DNA of 64,000 nt from Rattus norvegicus (taxonomy: Eukaryota; Chordata; Mammalia; Rodentia; Muridae): positions 13,687,816-13,751,815 of the forward strand of contig NC_086029.1 of NCBI RefSeq assembly GCF_036323735.1. Reading direction: 5' to 3'. The position numbers and the translations under genes were made by a program. How positions within the stretch are numbered: position 1 is the first letter of the stretch; each line of letters opens with the position of its first letter. This document shows positions 22,655-34,836 of the stretch, piece after piece. The notes under the pieces are model-generated. The model did no database searches. It saw nothing but the letters and a program-made list of their open reading frames with translations, and had not been told where the DNA came from.

Positions 22655-22810
22655 ATCACCATTGTGCTCCTCCTTTATCTTGTTTTGGTTGATTGCTTGC
22701 ATTTGAGGTAGTCTCTTACTTGTAGTCCCAACTACCCTGAAACTCACTCTCTTCCTGCGTCTGCTTCAGCCTCCCAAATACTGGGGTTATATGTAGGTGT
22801 ATACTACCAT
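22655..22810 (-). repeat. B1-type SINE, antisense, diverged
   Basis: 'cctgaaactcactctcttcc', 'tctgcttcagcctcccaaat' and 'actggggttatatgtaggtg' are an eroded reverse complement of B1. Confidence 0.65.
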
Positions 22811-23459
22811 ATACAACCTCACCATTTATCTTTAGAAGTTTCTAGAAATGTGGCCATCTGAGACTACTTATTACAGTGTCTTGTATGCTGAGTATACTTT
22901 ATAACCTTTGGAAACTTCCTCTAGGCTACTGATATAGCTCATATATCTTCAGGGTATGAAATTTTACAAGTTATCCACTTCCAAAATTTAACCATAAAGA
23001 CTTAAATATCACACAGCAACATAGGAATTATTACCCATTACGTGTTTTAGGAGAGGGTGCTCTGTAGCATGCTTGTAGCTAGCAGGAATAGCATTAATAC
23101 GTCTAAAAAGTGGTATAAGCATCACCTTTAGCGTCTAAAGCTCATACCCTGAAGGGTTTCCTCAGATATTTTTCCTGAGACTAATTACACAATCTGGAGA
23201 AAAGGAAATAACATATAAGGGTCCTCCTGTGCCTCTCCTACGGCTCCCAGCATCACAACAATAGCTGAGTGATAATGAACAAGAACACTTTGTTCATAGT
23301 TAGAAAATATGTCCCAAACTGTAGCCACTCCTGTTCTCTGTAGCTATTCTTGTAGCCCTTTTTTATCTCTACATGTTCTGAAAGGTTTGAAGAAGAAATT
23401 TTCTGCAAATACCCTACAATTAGTTTTAAATGTATTTACAATAGGGACCAGGATGTGAA

Positions 23460-23855
23460 AAAAACACCAAGAGCAAAAGAAACATGGAGATTAAAGGGTT
23501 TGTTTGGCTCACATATCCTGAATTATGATTCACTGAGGGAAGCTGAAACAGGAATCCAAACCAGATGGGAACCCAGAAACAGGAACGAGCTGATGCAGAG
23601 GCATGGAGGACTGCTGCTTATTGCCCTGCTCCTCGTGACTTGCTTAGCTAGTCAGCTTTGTTATAGAATTCAGGACCACCATCCTAACAATACCATCACC
23701 TGCAATGGGCGGGACCTCCTCCATCAGTCACTAATTAAGAAAATGCCCTACAGGTCTGCTTACAACTCTATCTTGTAGAGGCATTTTCTCAATTGTGCTT
23801 CCCTCTCAGATGATTCTAGCTTGTGTCAAGTTGACATAAAACTAGCCAGCATAAA
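23460..23855 (+). repeat. Rodent interspersed repeat of uncertain family
   Basis: The order 'gggtttgtttggctcacata', 'gagctgatgcagaggcatgg', 'cactaattaagaaaatgccc' and 'cttgtgtcaagttgacataa' is a pattern I recall from many rodent loci. A second, more decayed copy is at about 60960-61240. The 107-codon open frame inside it is a by-product of the repeat. I cannot name the family with confidence. Confidence 0.65.
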
Positions 23856-23912
23856 CAGTAGTCATAAAAATTTTTCTCTCCTACACAATGTAGTAAACTT
23901 GCTTACTGTAGC

Positions 23913-23916
<4 letters not shown>

Positions 23917-23979
<63 letters not shown>

Positions 23980-24000
23980 TATATATACATATGTGCATAT
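23917..24000. repeat. (TA)n(CA)n microsatellite
   Basis: About 25 TA dinucleotides, followed by a short CA run and further TA/CA mixture. It is likely length-polymorphic. Confidence 0.95.
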
Positions 24001-24784
24001 CATGTTTTACATATTTATACTAAAAAGGAATGTGTATGTACTTTTACAGAGATTATGGTATTTATTAGATATATACATATATTTCTTTCCACTATGAAAA
24101 CATTTTAAAAAGTAGGAGGAACAATACAATAAACTCCAATACACCACCTCTTTCCAATAATGATCAAGTCCTCCATTTTATTTTGCCTGTCCACCACATC
24201 TACTCAATGGCTTTGGTATAATGCTTTGGGCATTCATGTCACATGATTATGTCATCCATAAATACTTGACTGTATAGTTCTGCATTGTACATATGTTCTG
24301 AGGTCAGACTTCAAAGAGTAATTTGAAAGGGAGACAGAACAAAGGAGGGAGGAGGGAAAGAGATGGAGAAGGAAGACTCACTCATGTTTCTTCACCTTCA
24401 CCAACACTGGTTTTGTCGATAGATTTCACACACTCCCTGTCCATATGCCTCATACCCTTAGTCTATACTCCCAGTGTTTACCCTCTTGCTCACCTCTTCA
24501 CTGTCTCTAATGTATTCCTGTAATTAACATATCATAAATTCTTGACCCCATTTGTTGCTCCTTATTGTTTGGCTTTGCTTCTGCCATAAACAACAATGTT
24601 GTCTGAATGATTTAATGTCAGACCCTTCTCATAAGCTAGGAGAAACCTGTAGTACAGGCTTATATGTAATAGGAAAACGTGAGGACTTTGAGTTGGAAAA
24701 AAAAAATATGTTCTACATTGTCTGAGCCAGAACTTTGAATATTTTTGTCTACAGAATTTTGGTTCTGAATGAAATATTCTTGTG

Positions 24785-24872
24785 GGGGTTGGGGATTTAG
24801 CTCAGTGGTAGAGTGCAAGGCCCTGGGTTCGGTCCCCAGCTCCGAAAAAAAGAACCAAAAAAAAAAAAAAAA
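24785..24872 (+). mobile_element. ID SINE with a 16-bp internal deletion
   Basis: It starts 'ggggttggggatttagctca', ends in an A-rich tail with 'aaaaagaacc', and is flanked by a perfect GAAATATTCTTGTG duplication (24771-24784 and 24873-24886). The usual segment after 'gtagag' that contains 'cttgcctaggaag' is missing, so the sequence jumps straight to 'tgcaaggccctgg'. The pol III A and B boxes survive. Confidence 0.95.
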
Positions 24873-25133
24873 GAAATATTCTTGTGTTATTTATGATACA
24901 AATGAAATATATTCTGAGTTTACTGTCAGAAATTTATAGCATGCTCTTCCTTCATAAAATACATTCCTTTCTCCACTTTTTGTTAACTACTTTTGGTACC
25001 CACCAGTTTATAAGGAAGGTGTTCCATGTGCATTAGATTCAAATAAGGTAAGTGTTTAATATAGTTCCCTTCAGATTGTTTCATTGTGGCCTTAGTGTAG
25101 ACAATTGTAAGGATGTAAAAGTGTATCAGATGA

Positions 25134-25258
25134 AGGCCAGATGTGGTGACACACTCCTTTAATCTCAGCCCTCAGGAGAAGGGGCATATGGATCTCTGTA
25201 AGTTCCAGGATAGCCAGGATTATGTAGAGAGACCCTTTCAATACAGAAATACAAAAAA
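25134..25258 (+). repeat. B1 SINE
   Basis: 'ggccagatgtggtgacacac', 'ctttaatctcagccctcagg' and 'ggatagccaggattatgtag' form a diverged sense B1 with a short A-tail. Confidence 0.8.
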
Positions 25259-25588
25259 AGTGCATCGCATGGATATTTAATCACCATTAAAAAATTACTT
25301 ATAAAAGAGGGCATATATTTATCACCTTAAGTACAACCTTTTCCAATCAGATGCTTTAAAATGTTATTTAATCATTCAGTGGTGTTTTAAGCCTAGGTAT
25401 ATATACTTGTCAAGTATACTTGTCAAGTTATTTTTTCTTGGAATATTTTCCTATATAAAAATTAGAATGTGAAAACACACAACATATAATTTATTCCCAT
25501 GTTAGTATGAAAACCCTAAAACATTAATATTTAACTCTGTGGTGAGATTTAGGTTTGCTAATATATCTATTCTTTTATTTTTTTCTAG

Positions 25589-25613
25589 GATTATTTTTAT
25601 CCAAAATATTTAG
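25589..25613 (+). CDS. Pros1: Pros1 exon 3 (25-bp micro-exon): aromatic stack
   Basis: The acceptor is 'tatttttttctag' and the donor 'gtaagtttt'. The 25 bp encode DYFYPKYL plus the first base of the next codon, the hydrophobic aromatic stack that closes the Gla domain. The length is the same as in vitamin K-dependent factor genes. A strong pyrimidine tract and consensus donor fit the need for efficient recognition of so small an exon. Confidence 0.96.
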
Positions 25614-27135
25614 GTAAGTTTTAAGTATCTGAAGCATAAAATCTTGGAAATTGACGGGAACTTAGATATGTTCAGACCTCCCTTTCTGCCCATGTATCCA
25701 TCCAATTCTAACTCATTGCTCTTGAGAAGATGCAAGAGCTGTGACGCTCTTGTGTTTAACGTCACGCCCGCTGACTTGGAATGTCTCTTTACTATGCTGA
25801 ACTGTCACTATTAGTTTTCTCAGTCTTTCTGCTAAAATATCTTTAGTCTGATGTCAATTATCTTCAGACACTGACATTATGTACAAACATGTTTTCATGG
25901 GCTGTCTTTCACAAAAATGAAAGATATCTAAGCTCATCAAATAAGGTGGTATACAGTTATCCCAGATCCATTTGTAAAAGTCATTCACAGGTCATCTCAT
26001 CACTTCCTGCAGTCTCCCATTCATGCTCTTTTGGATTCTGTGCTCTTGATGTAGTAATATTTGAACACTCCTATATGTTAAATGACTTCAATTAAATACT
26101 ACTTCAAAGTAACAGAGCTTGCTTTCTTAACGCAAATGTAGAAATGTTTCTTGTTAATATTATTTGGGAATATTGTTTCTGCTTCCAAATATTAGGGTTT
26201 CTAATTTCTGCATCTAATTCTCATGGGATTCTCCATGTTTACAACAATGTTATGCTTTTTTCCCACCTTTTTCTTTCAGAATACTGCTTATCTATGCTTG
26301 GTTTCACCATGTTACCTCTAGCCAACTAAAGAGAAGGAAAATCTTTGGGAAAATATAGAAATGTACTCTGATATTATTATTAATATAGTCTCATAGATGA
26401 TTAAGCCATTAAACTTATTCATCTTAGAATTTGAGCATAGGTACTTTATATGGTTTATTTATTTTCATATATTACCCTGTGTATGTCTGTAGCAATTCCA
26501 GAGGCATTTTGAGAAGAATTTTTATACTTTGGACCTTAAGGGAAAAATACAAAAAATTGGTATGGATTTGTATTTGTCTTACAGGATAACTAGTAGATTA
26601 AAAGTCCAGGACAACAGGGTACAAGATCTTTTTGAAACAGGTCCATGACTGTTCTTCAGCATTTTTAATGTACATGATAGTTAGGATCCTTGTAGCTCAT
26701 CCTTTCACCAATTAAAGACATTGATCTATTCTATAGTATCAATTCTCTATAGAGCACAGCAATGATCTTAGCTTCCCAATGTCTATGGGACCATTTGTCA
26801 CCTCTCTAGGTAGGTTTTCAACAAGATTCCAAAGCACTTATTAAAATGTATTTCTTTTCTCCTCTTCACTTTTCTCCCCTGATGTGCAATTTCTGTTTGC
26901 TTCTTTTTCTTCCTTTTTTCCTTCCAAGTTTTACCCAGGCTGGATCCTTCTTAACTTCCATGATCAGATGAGATGGGATACATTCAGGGTGGTAAGGCCA
27001 CATCCTTTCATTCTTTCTCTACCTACTAATGTCAGTGTTGAATGGTTTCTTTCAATAGCACACCATGAACAGTAATTGGGAGTTGTTGTTATTTGTGTCT
27101 ACAAGTATGAAGTGCAACAAGGTTTTGTAAAACCC

Positions 27136-27160
27136 TGTTGTGGTTTGCCCTGAAGTTATA
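27136..27160 (+). repeat. 25-bp fragment matching the start of the LTR-like element at 28441
   Basis: TGTTGTGGTTTGCCCTG, then 'aagttat', matches 28441-28465 with one mismatch before diverging completely. It may be a truncated LTR end or chance. Confidence 0.4.
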
Positions 27161-28440
27161 TTTTTACAACAACAAAACCCTTTGCCCATTTTAAAGGATA
27201 GAGAATGGATAAAAGCATTCATCCAGGAAAAGAATCTATTTTTGTATACATTATGAGTCACCACGTTACATAACAGAAGCCAAGGATTTACAATTCGGAA
27301 ATAATTGAGAAAAGGAAAGTTATCAAGACTATTCGAGCCTTTCATATTTAGAAGGCAATTTAAATGTTTAATAATAAAAGGCGATACTATTAAGCTACTA
27401 AAATTATAAGGTTATATTAACTTTGTTTCTTGAGGCCATGTAATGAGGTGGTATATGTGCAGGAGCAATCATCTAAAATAAACATTCTTTGGTTACAGTA
27501 CATTTGAAAAAATATGAATAATGTTTTAATATAGAGCTATGTATTTGAGAGAGGTTCCTTAAATAAGAATTTTCTCCTTTTATCAGTTCTAATTTTTTTT
27601 TTCTGGATCCATCCAACTTTCTCTTCTCTTTCCATGACTGCCTTTACAGCATGGTAGAATATTAAAATACAAACAAAACCTGGAATCTGAGATGTGCATT
27701 CCAGTTTCAGAATAGCCCTTAGCTGGTGACATGTTTTCACTTTTGCTTTTGTTGTTGTTTTTAACTATTTAAAAAGGGTTATATTTATTATATGTAGAAT
27801 ATCAATAAATTGATTTCTAACTTTACATTTCTTGGATTGTTAAGGAGATAGATAATAGATTTATTGTCAATCTTTCTTCTAATGGAAGGCGTTATTATTT
27901 TAATCCTTTAGATGGAACAAAAATGCTTTTGATTGAAACCTTATATTTTGTTTTGTATGTGTAAGTAGTAAGTTTTACTGTTGAAAGAGAAAAAGAAAAT
28001 CCCTTATCTAAGTTAGATGTTCTGTCACTGGATATGCAGAGGGGCCATGGTGCTCGTTAAAAAAATACAATGTTAAACAGCTTGGGTTGTCTACGAGACT
28101 ACTAGTCTTCAACCACGCCAGAAATCTTTGAATGACCAAATAACTATATACATAGCAAGCCTAACACGGCTTCCAGAACTGAGAGGCTGTACAGACAAAT
28201 CTCAACTAGTACAGTTCCCTGAGGGTGGTTTTTCAGATGGCATAAGATCTCTAACCAAGATATAAGTCAGGTGTAGAATTAGAGTCTTTTAGGGTAGGTG
28301 ACAAGGTGCTTTAGGTAATGGACAAAATTGATGGACTGGTTGTTGAGTATATCATATGTTTTATAAATTGTAGAATGGTGATAATTGTCTCAATTTATAT
28401 ATAAGTGAAAATGCTTTTTAACTGGACAAGAAGGGGGAAA

Positions 28441-28830
28441 TGTTGTGGTTTGCCCTGGAGTTATCTATTTTGATGCTAATTCCACTGCCCCCAGGACAGC
28501 TGCCTGGTCAAGTACTCAGGAATCAGGTGACTTCACCAGAACCTTCTCCACCCCCCATTGAATATGTAAAATACAGGTGAGGGGCAGGTACAGGATAGAA
28601 GGAGGCCTGTCATTGGAGGAGAAGGAAGGATGGGTGGGAGAGAAGTTTGAAGGAGGAGGAGGAGACTGGAAAGGGAAGAGGAGAAGAGAGGGGGAGAAGT
28701 GGTGGCAGGACAAAAGAGGCTGATGTTAAGATTCTGCTCTGTGTATTTGCAGGTTGTTATCAATGTTCTCAAGGGATGGATGGTACCAGGCTTTGTGTGT
28801 TTAAGTGGGCAATTATATCTTACCAATTGG
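28441..28830 (+). mobile_element. LTR-like sequence, family uncertain
   Basis: It begins TGTTGTGGTTTGCCCTGGAG and continues through 'ccccaggacagctgcctggt', a 120-bp purine-rich block (28610-28710) and 'gattctgctctgtgtatttg'. The layout looks like a rodent ERVK-type LTR, but I could not find a matching CA end or target duplication. The right boundary is a guess. Confidence 0.45.
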
Positions 28831-29462
28831 GTCAAAAAAATGCAATGTATTCTTCCATTCATAATGAACAAAATAGTAATTTAATCATCCACAATTTTGT
28901 CCTTATAAGGAAAGGTTATTCAGCAGATTAGACCACTGATGTCAGTACTTTTTGGACAGTGTCTAGACTTAAAATTTCAGGGCCGTATAAAGCACTTCAT
29001 GTAGTTACCCTTGCCATCTGCTGCCCTTAGAACACGCAACTCAGAAATACCCGGGGCTTACTGATGTGTATCACATAGATGGAAATAATTGATGGAATTA
29101 GTTTGTTTCAAGAAATGAAAACAGATAATGGTTGCAAAGAACTTTTAAAATGAAGTTTTATGATACAAACGTGTTTATACATAAACTTATAAAATCAAGT
29201 TTACAAACTTTTTATTGAACTCAGTCCTTGTATGTTCTAGGTTGTACCTTGTCACTGAGTTATAACCCCAGGATATCATTATAACTTAATTTTTTTTTAG
29301 CATTCCTTTTTTCCAGAGGAAGTAGGAAAAATAAGCTTAACATCTAAATAGGCATTGGAAAATATCACCTGGAAAATTAAATGACTTTGTTCATAGAGAA
29401 TAAATTTTCTGGAGAATGGTAAACTGTGAGCCTAAATGTAAATATTAGAAATCTTTCTTTAG

Positions 29463-29575
29463 GGCTGGAGATGTAGCTCATGTGTAGAGTGCTTTCCTAA
29501 CACGCCTAAGACCTTAGGTTTAATTCCTAAACACACACACACACAATCACACCCCACCCCCCCCCACACACACAT
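29463..29575 (+). repeat. Old ID-like tRNA-derived SINE with CA-rich tail
   Basis: 'gggctggagatgtagctcat' and 'gtagagtgctttcctaacac' match the ID core with many changes, ending in an imperfect CA/C run. It is much older than the four young ID copies. Confidence 0.6.
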
Positions 29576-29713
29576 TAGCTTGCAGGTCCTGCCAAGCTAG
29601 TGAATTATTCCAAACTTCTTACTTCATCTTTCAAATCATCTTTAGAGAAACATTAAGAATCTTGGCACTATTTTTAAGAAAAACCTAAAACAAGAAGTAG
29701 CCTGACCAGTAAA

Positions 29714-29795
29714 AGACAGGGCTATAGTCACTAAGTGCAGAGGGAGCAGGGAGAAGACAATCGGCAAGGCTTGTAAAAGGCCCAAGTATTCAAAC
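29714..29795 (+). repeat. 82-bp retroposed sequence, copy A (unknown family)
   Basis: It begins AGACAGGGCTATAGTCAC, ends CCCAAGTATTCAAAC and is followed by an A-rich tail ('aaaaataaaaac'). The reverse complement at 30531-30612 matches it at 77 of 82 positions with no gap, and all five differences are transitions. I do not recognise the source. Confidence 0.75.
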
Positions 29796-30477
29796 AAAAA
29801 TAAAAACGTACACACAATAGAGTAAACTCCAACTAGCAAGACATAAAGTAGGAATAGAAGTAGGTGAAATGAAAAAACAGCAAAGAGAATTGATAAAACC
29901 AAAATTTGTACTTTGGAAAGGTTTGTGGCTCACTGTCGTAGGAAATTGGAAGCCTAGAGTGACTTCTAGTGGGCCTTTCCATCTCTCAGTGATGGACTGC
30001 ATTTTCCAAAGATGGCATGGAACTATCTACTGCTCCTCATACTCTCTGATGTGTCATTTCCCCCACTCCCCTATCAAGAGGTAGATGCTGTCTTCCCCGC
30101 CCACACATCCTTGGGTGGTCCTGAAATGGCTTACATCATAATACATGGTAGCAGCAGTACAGTATCTCATACAAGGTCCTGCAGTCTCTGTTTTCTCCTT
30201 GGTGCTATGGAATAAGGGCCACTTTAAGACCAGTATGGTGAAGAAAACTCAGTCACATGAATAGACTCTGACATACAACATTTTATAAACCAGTAGAAGT
30301 GGGGTGTCAGACACCATGAGCTGTCATGGTTCACCTTGGAATGCCTTACCTTGGAATCCAATGCTCTGGCCGACTGCACATGCCACAGACATCTTTAGCT
30401 TGGTGAATTAATTTCTTCTTAGATATTTGATCCCAAAATCAAATCCAAGTAGCTTTTTGGAGTTTAGTATATTGTGC

Positions 30478-30481
30478 TTGC

Positions 30482-30528
<47 letters not shown>

Positions 30529-30530
30529 TT
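30478..30530. repeat. (TTTA)n microsatellite, tail of copy B
   Basis: About 13 TTTA units directly adjoin the end of copy B. Read on the minus strand they are its A-rich tail. Confidence 0.93.
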
Positions 30531-30612
30531 GTTTGAATACTTGGGCCTTTTACAAGCCTTGCCAATTGTCTTCTCCCTACTCCCTCTACATTTAGTGACT
30601 GTAGCCCTGTCT
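30531..30612 (-). repeat. 82-bp retroposed sequence, copy B, inverted
   Basis: Inverted relative to copy A with the same two ends. Its tail-side end abuts the TTTA run. The arms are 735 bp apart in the intron 3 pre-mRNA. Confidence 0.75.
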
Positions 30613-31167
30613 ATAAACTAGTAATTTTGGGGATGGCTTGCTATTCTGCAAAAGATAACTAACTATTGAGTAAGCAAAGAAGTAATAAAATGTCATTTAT
30701 GTCAGTTAGGACATATGTTTAGAGAACTGTTAATAGCATTAAAATCTCTAAGTATTTTATCTTTTCTATGGCGTGTGTTATTTCTTAGTGTGCTAGCCAT
30801 TTAAGCCATTACTTTCATACATTTATAAACCTATGTTTCATGACTCTTATTTATTGCAAGCTGGCTTGTAGATGTTTTACTTTTCAGGGAGATAAATGTA
30901 CTATAATGAAAGGCTATTTGTGAGAGATGCTAATGATAATAAGACAGAAAAAGTTCCCAGCAAACAAAGACTTGACAGAGAACATAACCCAGTCAGTTCA
31001 TCTCTTTTAAGATTGATAGTGTAGAAAGGGTTTTGATCCACAACCAGTACAGCAAATGGATGTATTCTCTTGGTATCTTATGGAAATGGAAAGCTTAAGT
31101 ATAAGACAGGTGTGGTGATTGCATGAAATCCCTCAGTGTTGATGAAGATGAGGCAGGAGGATCATGA

Positions 31168-31355
31168 GGGTTGGAGAGATGGCTTAGAAGTTAAGAGCAT
31201 TAATTGATCTTGCAAAAGACCTAAGTTCAGTTCAGAATTGAGGGAATCTGATACCTATAAACCCTCCACAGACACCTATACATTATAACCCAAAGTTGTA
31301 CACGTATCATTTAAAAAGTAAAAATAAGTCTTAAAAATAAAAAGAAAGAAAGAAA
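31168..31355 (+). repeat. B2/B3-type SINE, diverged
   Basis: The head 'ggttggagagatggcttaga', then 'agttaagagcatt' and an A-rich 'aaaagaaagaaag' tail, make a decayed sense copy. A short B1-like piece ('gacaggtgtggtgattgcat') precedes it at about 31105. Confidence 0.8.
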
Positions 31356-31713
31356 GCTTATCTAAGGCACACCCTGTAGTACATCAGGGAAGAATTCATT
31401 TTCATCCAGAGTTTCAGTATCTAGATGGTTTGAAGGTCTGTCCAGTAACAGCAGTGACTCCCATAATCACCTCTATGTTCTTGACACAATTACATCTACG
31501 CACTCTTGTTCAAAGTGCAATACACATTTATGTCATTGCAAGGCATTCTGAATATTACAAAAACCTGATGTCTCCAGGAAATCAGAAAAGCTCACAAGGA
31601 ATAGAAGTTAAACACTGGCAGAAACTCAGGAACCAATCTGTAAATTTATTCTTCCAAGACAGTGCAGCAGAAGTCAAATGAATAGAGAATATTGTGTGGT
31701 TCTTTAATACAGT

Positions 31714-31901
31714 AGTGGGATGACCCTGTCACAGGGGTTGTCTAAGACCATTGGAAAACACAGATATCTGCACCATCATTTGTAACAATAGCAAAATTAC
31801 TGATTTGAAATAGTAATGAAAATCATTTTACGGTTGAGGGTCAGCACGACATGAGGAACTGTATTAAAGGATCTCAGCATTAGGAAGGCTGAGAACCACT
31901 G
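31714..31901 (+). mobile_element. MER5A-type hAT DNA transposon fossil
   Basis: 'tgtctaagaccattggaaaa', 'ggtcagcacgacatgaggaa' and 'taggaaggctgagaaccact' follow the MER5A consensus as I recall it, including the terminal 'gagaaccactg'. This non-autonomous Charlie-group family predates the rodent radiation. Confidence 0.82.
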
Positions 31902-32066
31902 CTTGAACTTTGGTGTGAAGAATTGGCCATGAGTCAAAAATCAAACTGATGCTAAGAAATTCCAATGGTCTTACAATAAAAGAAGTTCCATCCAGTGAAA
32001 TAACGGAAAGTCAGATGGCTTCACTGCAGAGTGATGTGCTTCATATCAGGATTATCTGCTAGGGGC

Positions 32067-32361
32067 TGAAAGTCTCACGAGTGAGACTGGGAGCTAGAAT
32101 TGAGTGTACCAGGTGATGTCAAAGGCTTTATTCACACAGCAGTTGTCAAAACCTCGTGAAGGAAAGGCTAAGCAATCGCAATGGCTACTGAATGATTATA
32201 AAGGAGGCTACTTTAGAATCCTGGATGTGTTTTGGAACAGGGTTAGTTTTCAGATAGGAAGTAGAAGCCAAACGTTCAGTAGTCCACGCAGACCTAAGCA
32301 CTCTGGCAGGTAAAACAGAGTGAATCAACAAATGACATTAAGAAAGTAAAAACTTCTTTCA
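32067..32361 (-). mobile_element. Possible short LTR, antisense
   Basis: It is bounded by TGAAAG and TTTCA. On the minus strand it has AATAAA within 'gctgtgtgaataaagccttt', followed by a U5-like end ('gtgagactttca'). No target duplication is found. A few bases to its right, 'gacccacaggttgagaactg' looks like another MER5-type terminus. Confidence 0.35.
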
Positions 32362-33079
32362 GAAAAAGATCTGAGACCCACAGGTTGAGAACTGCTGTGT
32401 TAAAGGACCACAACATTCTCTACTCTACTTCTGTTGTGCTGTCTTAGTAGAATGAATTTGCAGATTGGGTATAGGAAGTAAACTCAAGCAGACCACAAAC
32501 TGCAGGACTGAAATTAGCTGCCACTACAAGTACAAATAGGAGGAAGATACAAAGGTGGCAGTCTCTGTGATGCCCGAGGGACCCGACAAAAGAGTGCTTG
32601 GTGTTAGAGTTTTCAGAGTTGAAAGTTCAGTTACATTATGCTCTGTACTTCCAGTGTGTGTTCTGAAAGTCTGATCAAAGACTCAAAGTGCTTGTTCCAC
32701 AGGATAAAACATGGGCCTGGTTTGAAGAACCCGTGGTTGGGGAGCTCATCCTCCTAAGGAACGAGCGCACTACTAGTATTCTGATAAAGTGACATAGTAT
32801 CAAACTGCCCTCTGAATTCTTCTCTCTGAATTCATATCTCTCTACCTGTAGTTTGCAGCAGCTCTCAGATCTAAGCAGAGAAGTTTCTGTGTGCAGTGAA
32901 TGGTGATGAATGCAGAAGCACAACTGCTCAGAGTACAGAGAATAGGTAGAGGACCCAGCCAGCCAGAAGGGGCAGTTTATATTTTTGAATCACATCACCC
33001 AGAGAGGGGTGGAAGATTGATAAGGTCAGAGGTAGGGGAGTACTGGGGTACATGACAGAACAGATGTACTTACACATTC

Positions 33080-33660
33080 ACAGCAGCTGGGGATGTCGGC
33101 ACAAGAGCAAGCCAACCGACATTCTCGCAGTTCAAGCCTGGAGTGGGAAGCTTGTCATGATCTCCCACCTGTAGTAGGGGAGGTGGATAGATGATGGTAT
33201 TGATGGGGGAGGGAGAGAGATTAGCTCCACACTGAGGCATATATGGGTAGAACTAATTAAAGTTAGAGAAGTTTTGTACATGTTACCTCAGCAGAATGGC
33301 TGCCTGCCCAAGACCTGAAGGCATACAACATCAACAGATGTATTAACATAGAAGAAGGCAATCTCATAGGGCCCTCCTACCCATAGACAAAGAACTAAAG
33401 GGAACTGACAAATGCTGAAAGGGGGAAAAATAGTCTTCTCCGGGGATGAAATCTTTAGTTGACTAATCAATACCAAGTGGTCAGCCTTGAAATCATGTAC
33501 ATCTAAGTCATATTACATAGGCTGAGCAGGTTATATTTATATATTTAGGGCATAATTTTGAGAAAGAACCGATGGGAAGAAGTGAGGTACATACATAGGA
33601 GGTATTGGAGGAAGGAGAGGAAAAAGATGTAATTACATTTCATTTAAGATTTTTTTAAAA
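33080..33660 (+). mobile_element. Old L1 (Lx-type) 3' UTR, sense
   Basis: 'caagagcaagccaaccgaca', 'accaagtggtcagccttgaa', 'aatcatgtacatctaagtca' and the terminal 'aaaaagatgtaattacattt' are the order of an Lx-type L1 3' UTR. It is 5'-truncated and diverged. Confidence 0.7.
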
Positions 33661-34524
33661 ATTAATTTAAAAAGAACATGATGTTGGTGAGACCAAAAAA
33701 TGATGTGTATTTGGGGTTGGGATGAGTGCGAGAAGAATGTATTCAAAATAAATCATAAAATTCTCAGAAGATTCATAAAAATATATTTTACTTTTAAATA
33801 AGACTTAGAACAACTATATTAGCAATGCTGTGGCCTAGAGCTGCTTCAATGGACTTTTAAAGCCAAACTACGCCACGAAAAGGTGTTGATTCTCAGAGTA
33901 TCAGAAGATGAATGTGTCAAATAAAAATTTTAAATAAAAATAAAAAGTGAAAATGTTAAGTGGACTTATTCTAAGTTTTAACTGAATGCAGAGCCAGCAT
34001 AGTAGATGCTCAGTGACCTTGATCACAAGATTTAATTAGATCAAAATAATAAACCATGATACAAATTAGATAAATTTCGGGATGGGTTGTTTACATAGCA
34101 AAAGAACGAATTTGCCTATCCTAGCAGTAGTAGATTATATCAATACAATACTAACAAGTTTCAGATGTTGTCAAAGGAACATTCTGGGACTAAATTATTC
34201 AATTGCACCAGAGTATTTTCCTGAGTATCCCTACAAATATGTGCTGGCACAAAGCGCCATCATAGTCCAGCTCCAAAGGTCTCTTCTTTTGATTTGGTCT
34301 CAACAGCAATAATCCATTCTCCTAAGAGGAGAGGATAAATGGATAGCATGCCATGTGCATGTTCTTTGTGCCCCCCCGCCCCGGGCACCATATCTACCTG
34401 TTTGGCTACCTGGTCACCGTTTACACGGTGTGGCTCCTCAATGGAGACCAACTAGAACTTGTTTTTTCTTTCAGTGCATCCATGAAACAGTTGAAAAGCT
34501 GTGAAGATCAAAAAACTTGTATGC

Positions 34525-34778
34525 TACCCTGATGACCTGAGTGTGGTGCCCAGAAACCAGGGATACATGCTGGGTCATGTTTGCAATCCCAGCACTCCTA
34601 GAGGGAGATGGATGGCAGAGATAGGAGAACTGGCAGAAGCTTCGGAGATAGCACAGCAGGAAAAATAACAAGATCTTTTACCTCAAACCAAGGAGGAAAG
34701 AACTGACTCTCAAAAAGTTGTGCTATGCTTTCCTTATGTCCTAGTACAGAAGCATGCATGAACTTGTGTTTGTGTGTG

Positions 34779-34834
<56 letters not shown>
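34525..34834 (+). repeat. B4/B3-type SINE with CA-repeat tail
   Basis: A 'gcaatcccagcactcctaga' B1-like body leads to 'actgactctcaaaaagttgt' and ends in (GC)3 plus about 27 CA dinucleotides (34779-34834). The microsatellite occupies the SINE tail. Confidence 0.75.

Positions 34835-34836
<2 letters not shown>

Larger units (their letters stand above)
22352..25588 (+). other. Pros1: Pros1 intron 2
   Basis: It contains an antisense B1, a rodent interspersed repeat (about 23460-23855), a TA/CA microsatellite, an ID SINE and a B1. No additional exon was seen. 22860-23440 and 24100-24770 show no recognisable element. Confidence 0.9.

Noticed and set aside
23455..23778. 107-codon open frame as a possible new gene
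   Set aside because: It lies wholly within a rodent interspersed repeat that recurs in the window.
34082..34312. 76-codon frame with a protein-like composition
   Set aside because: No homology, splice sites or start context that I can see; treated as chance in intron 3.
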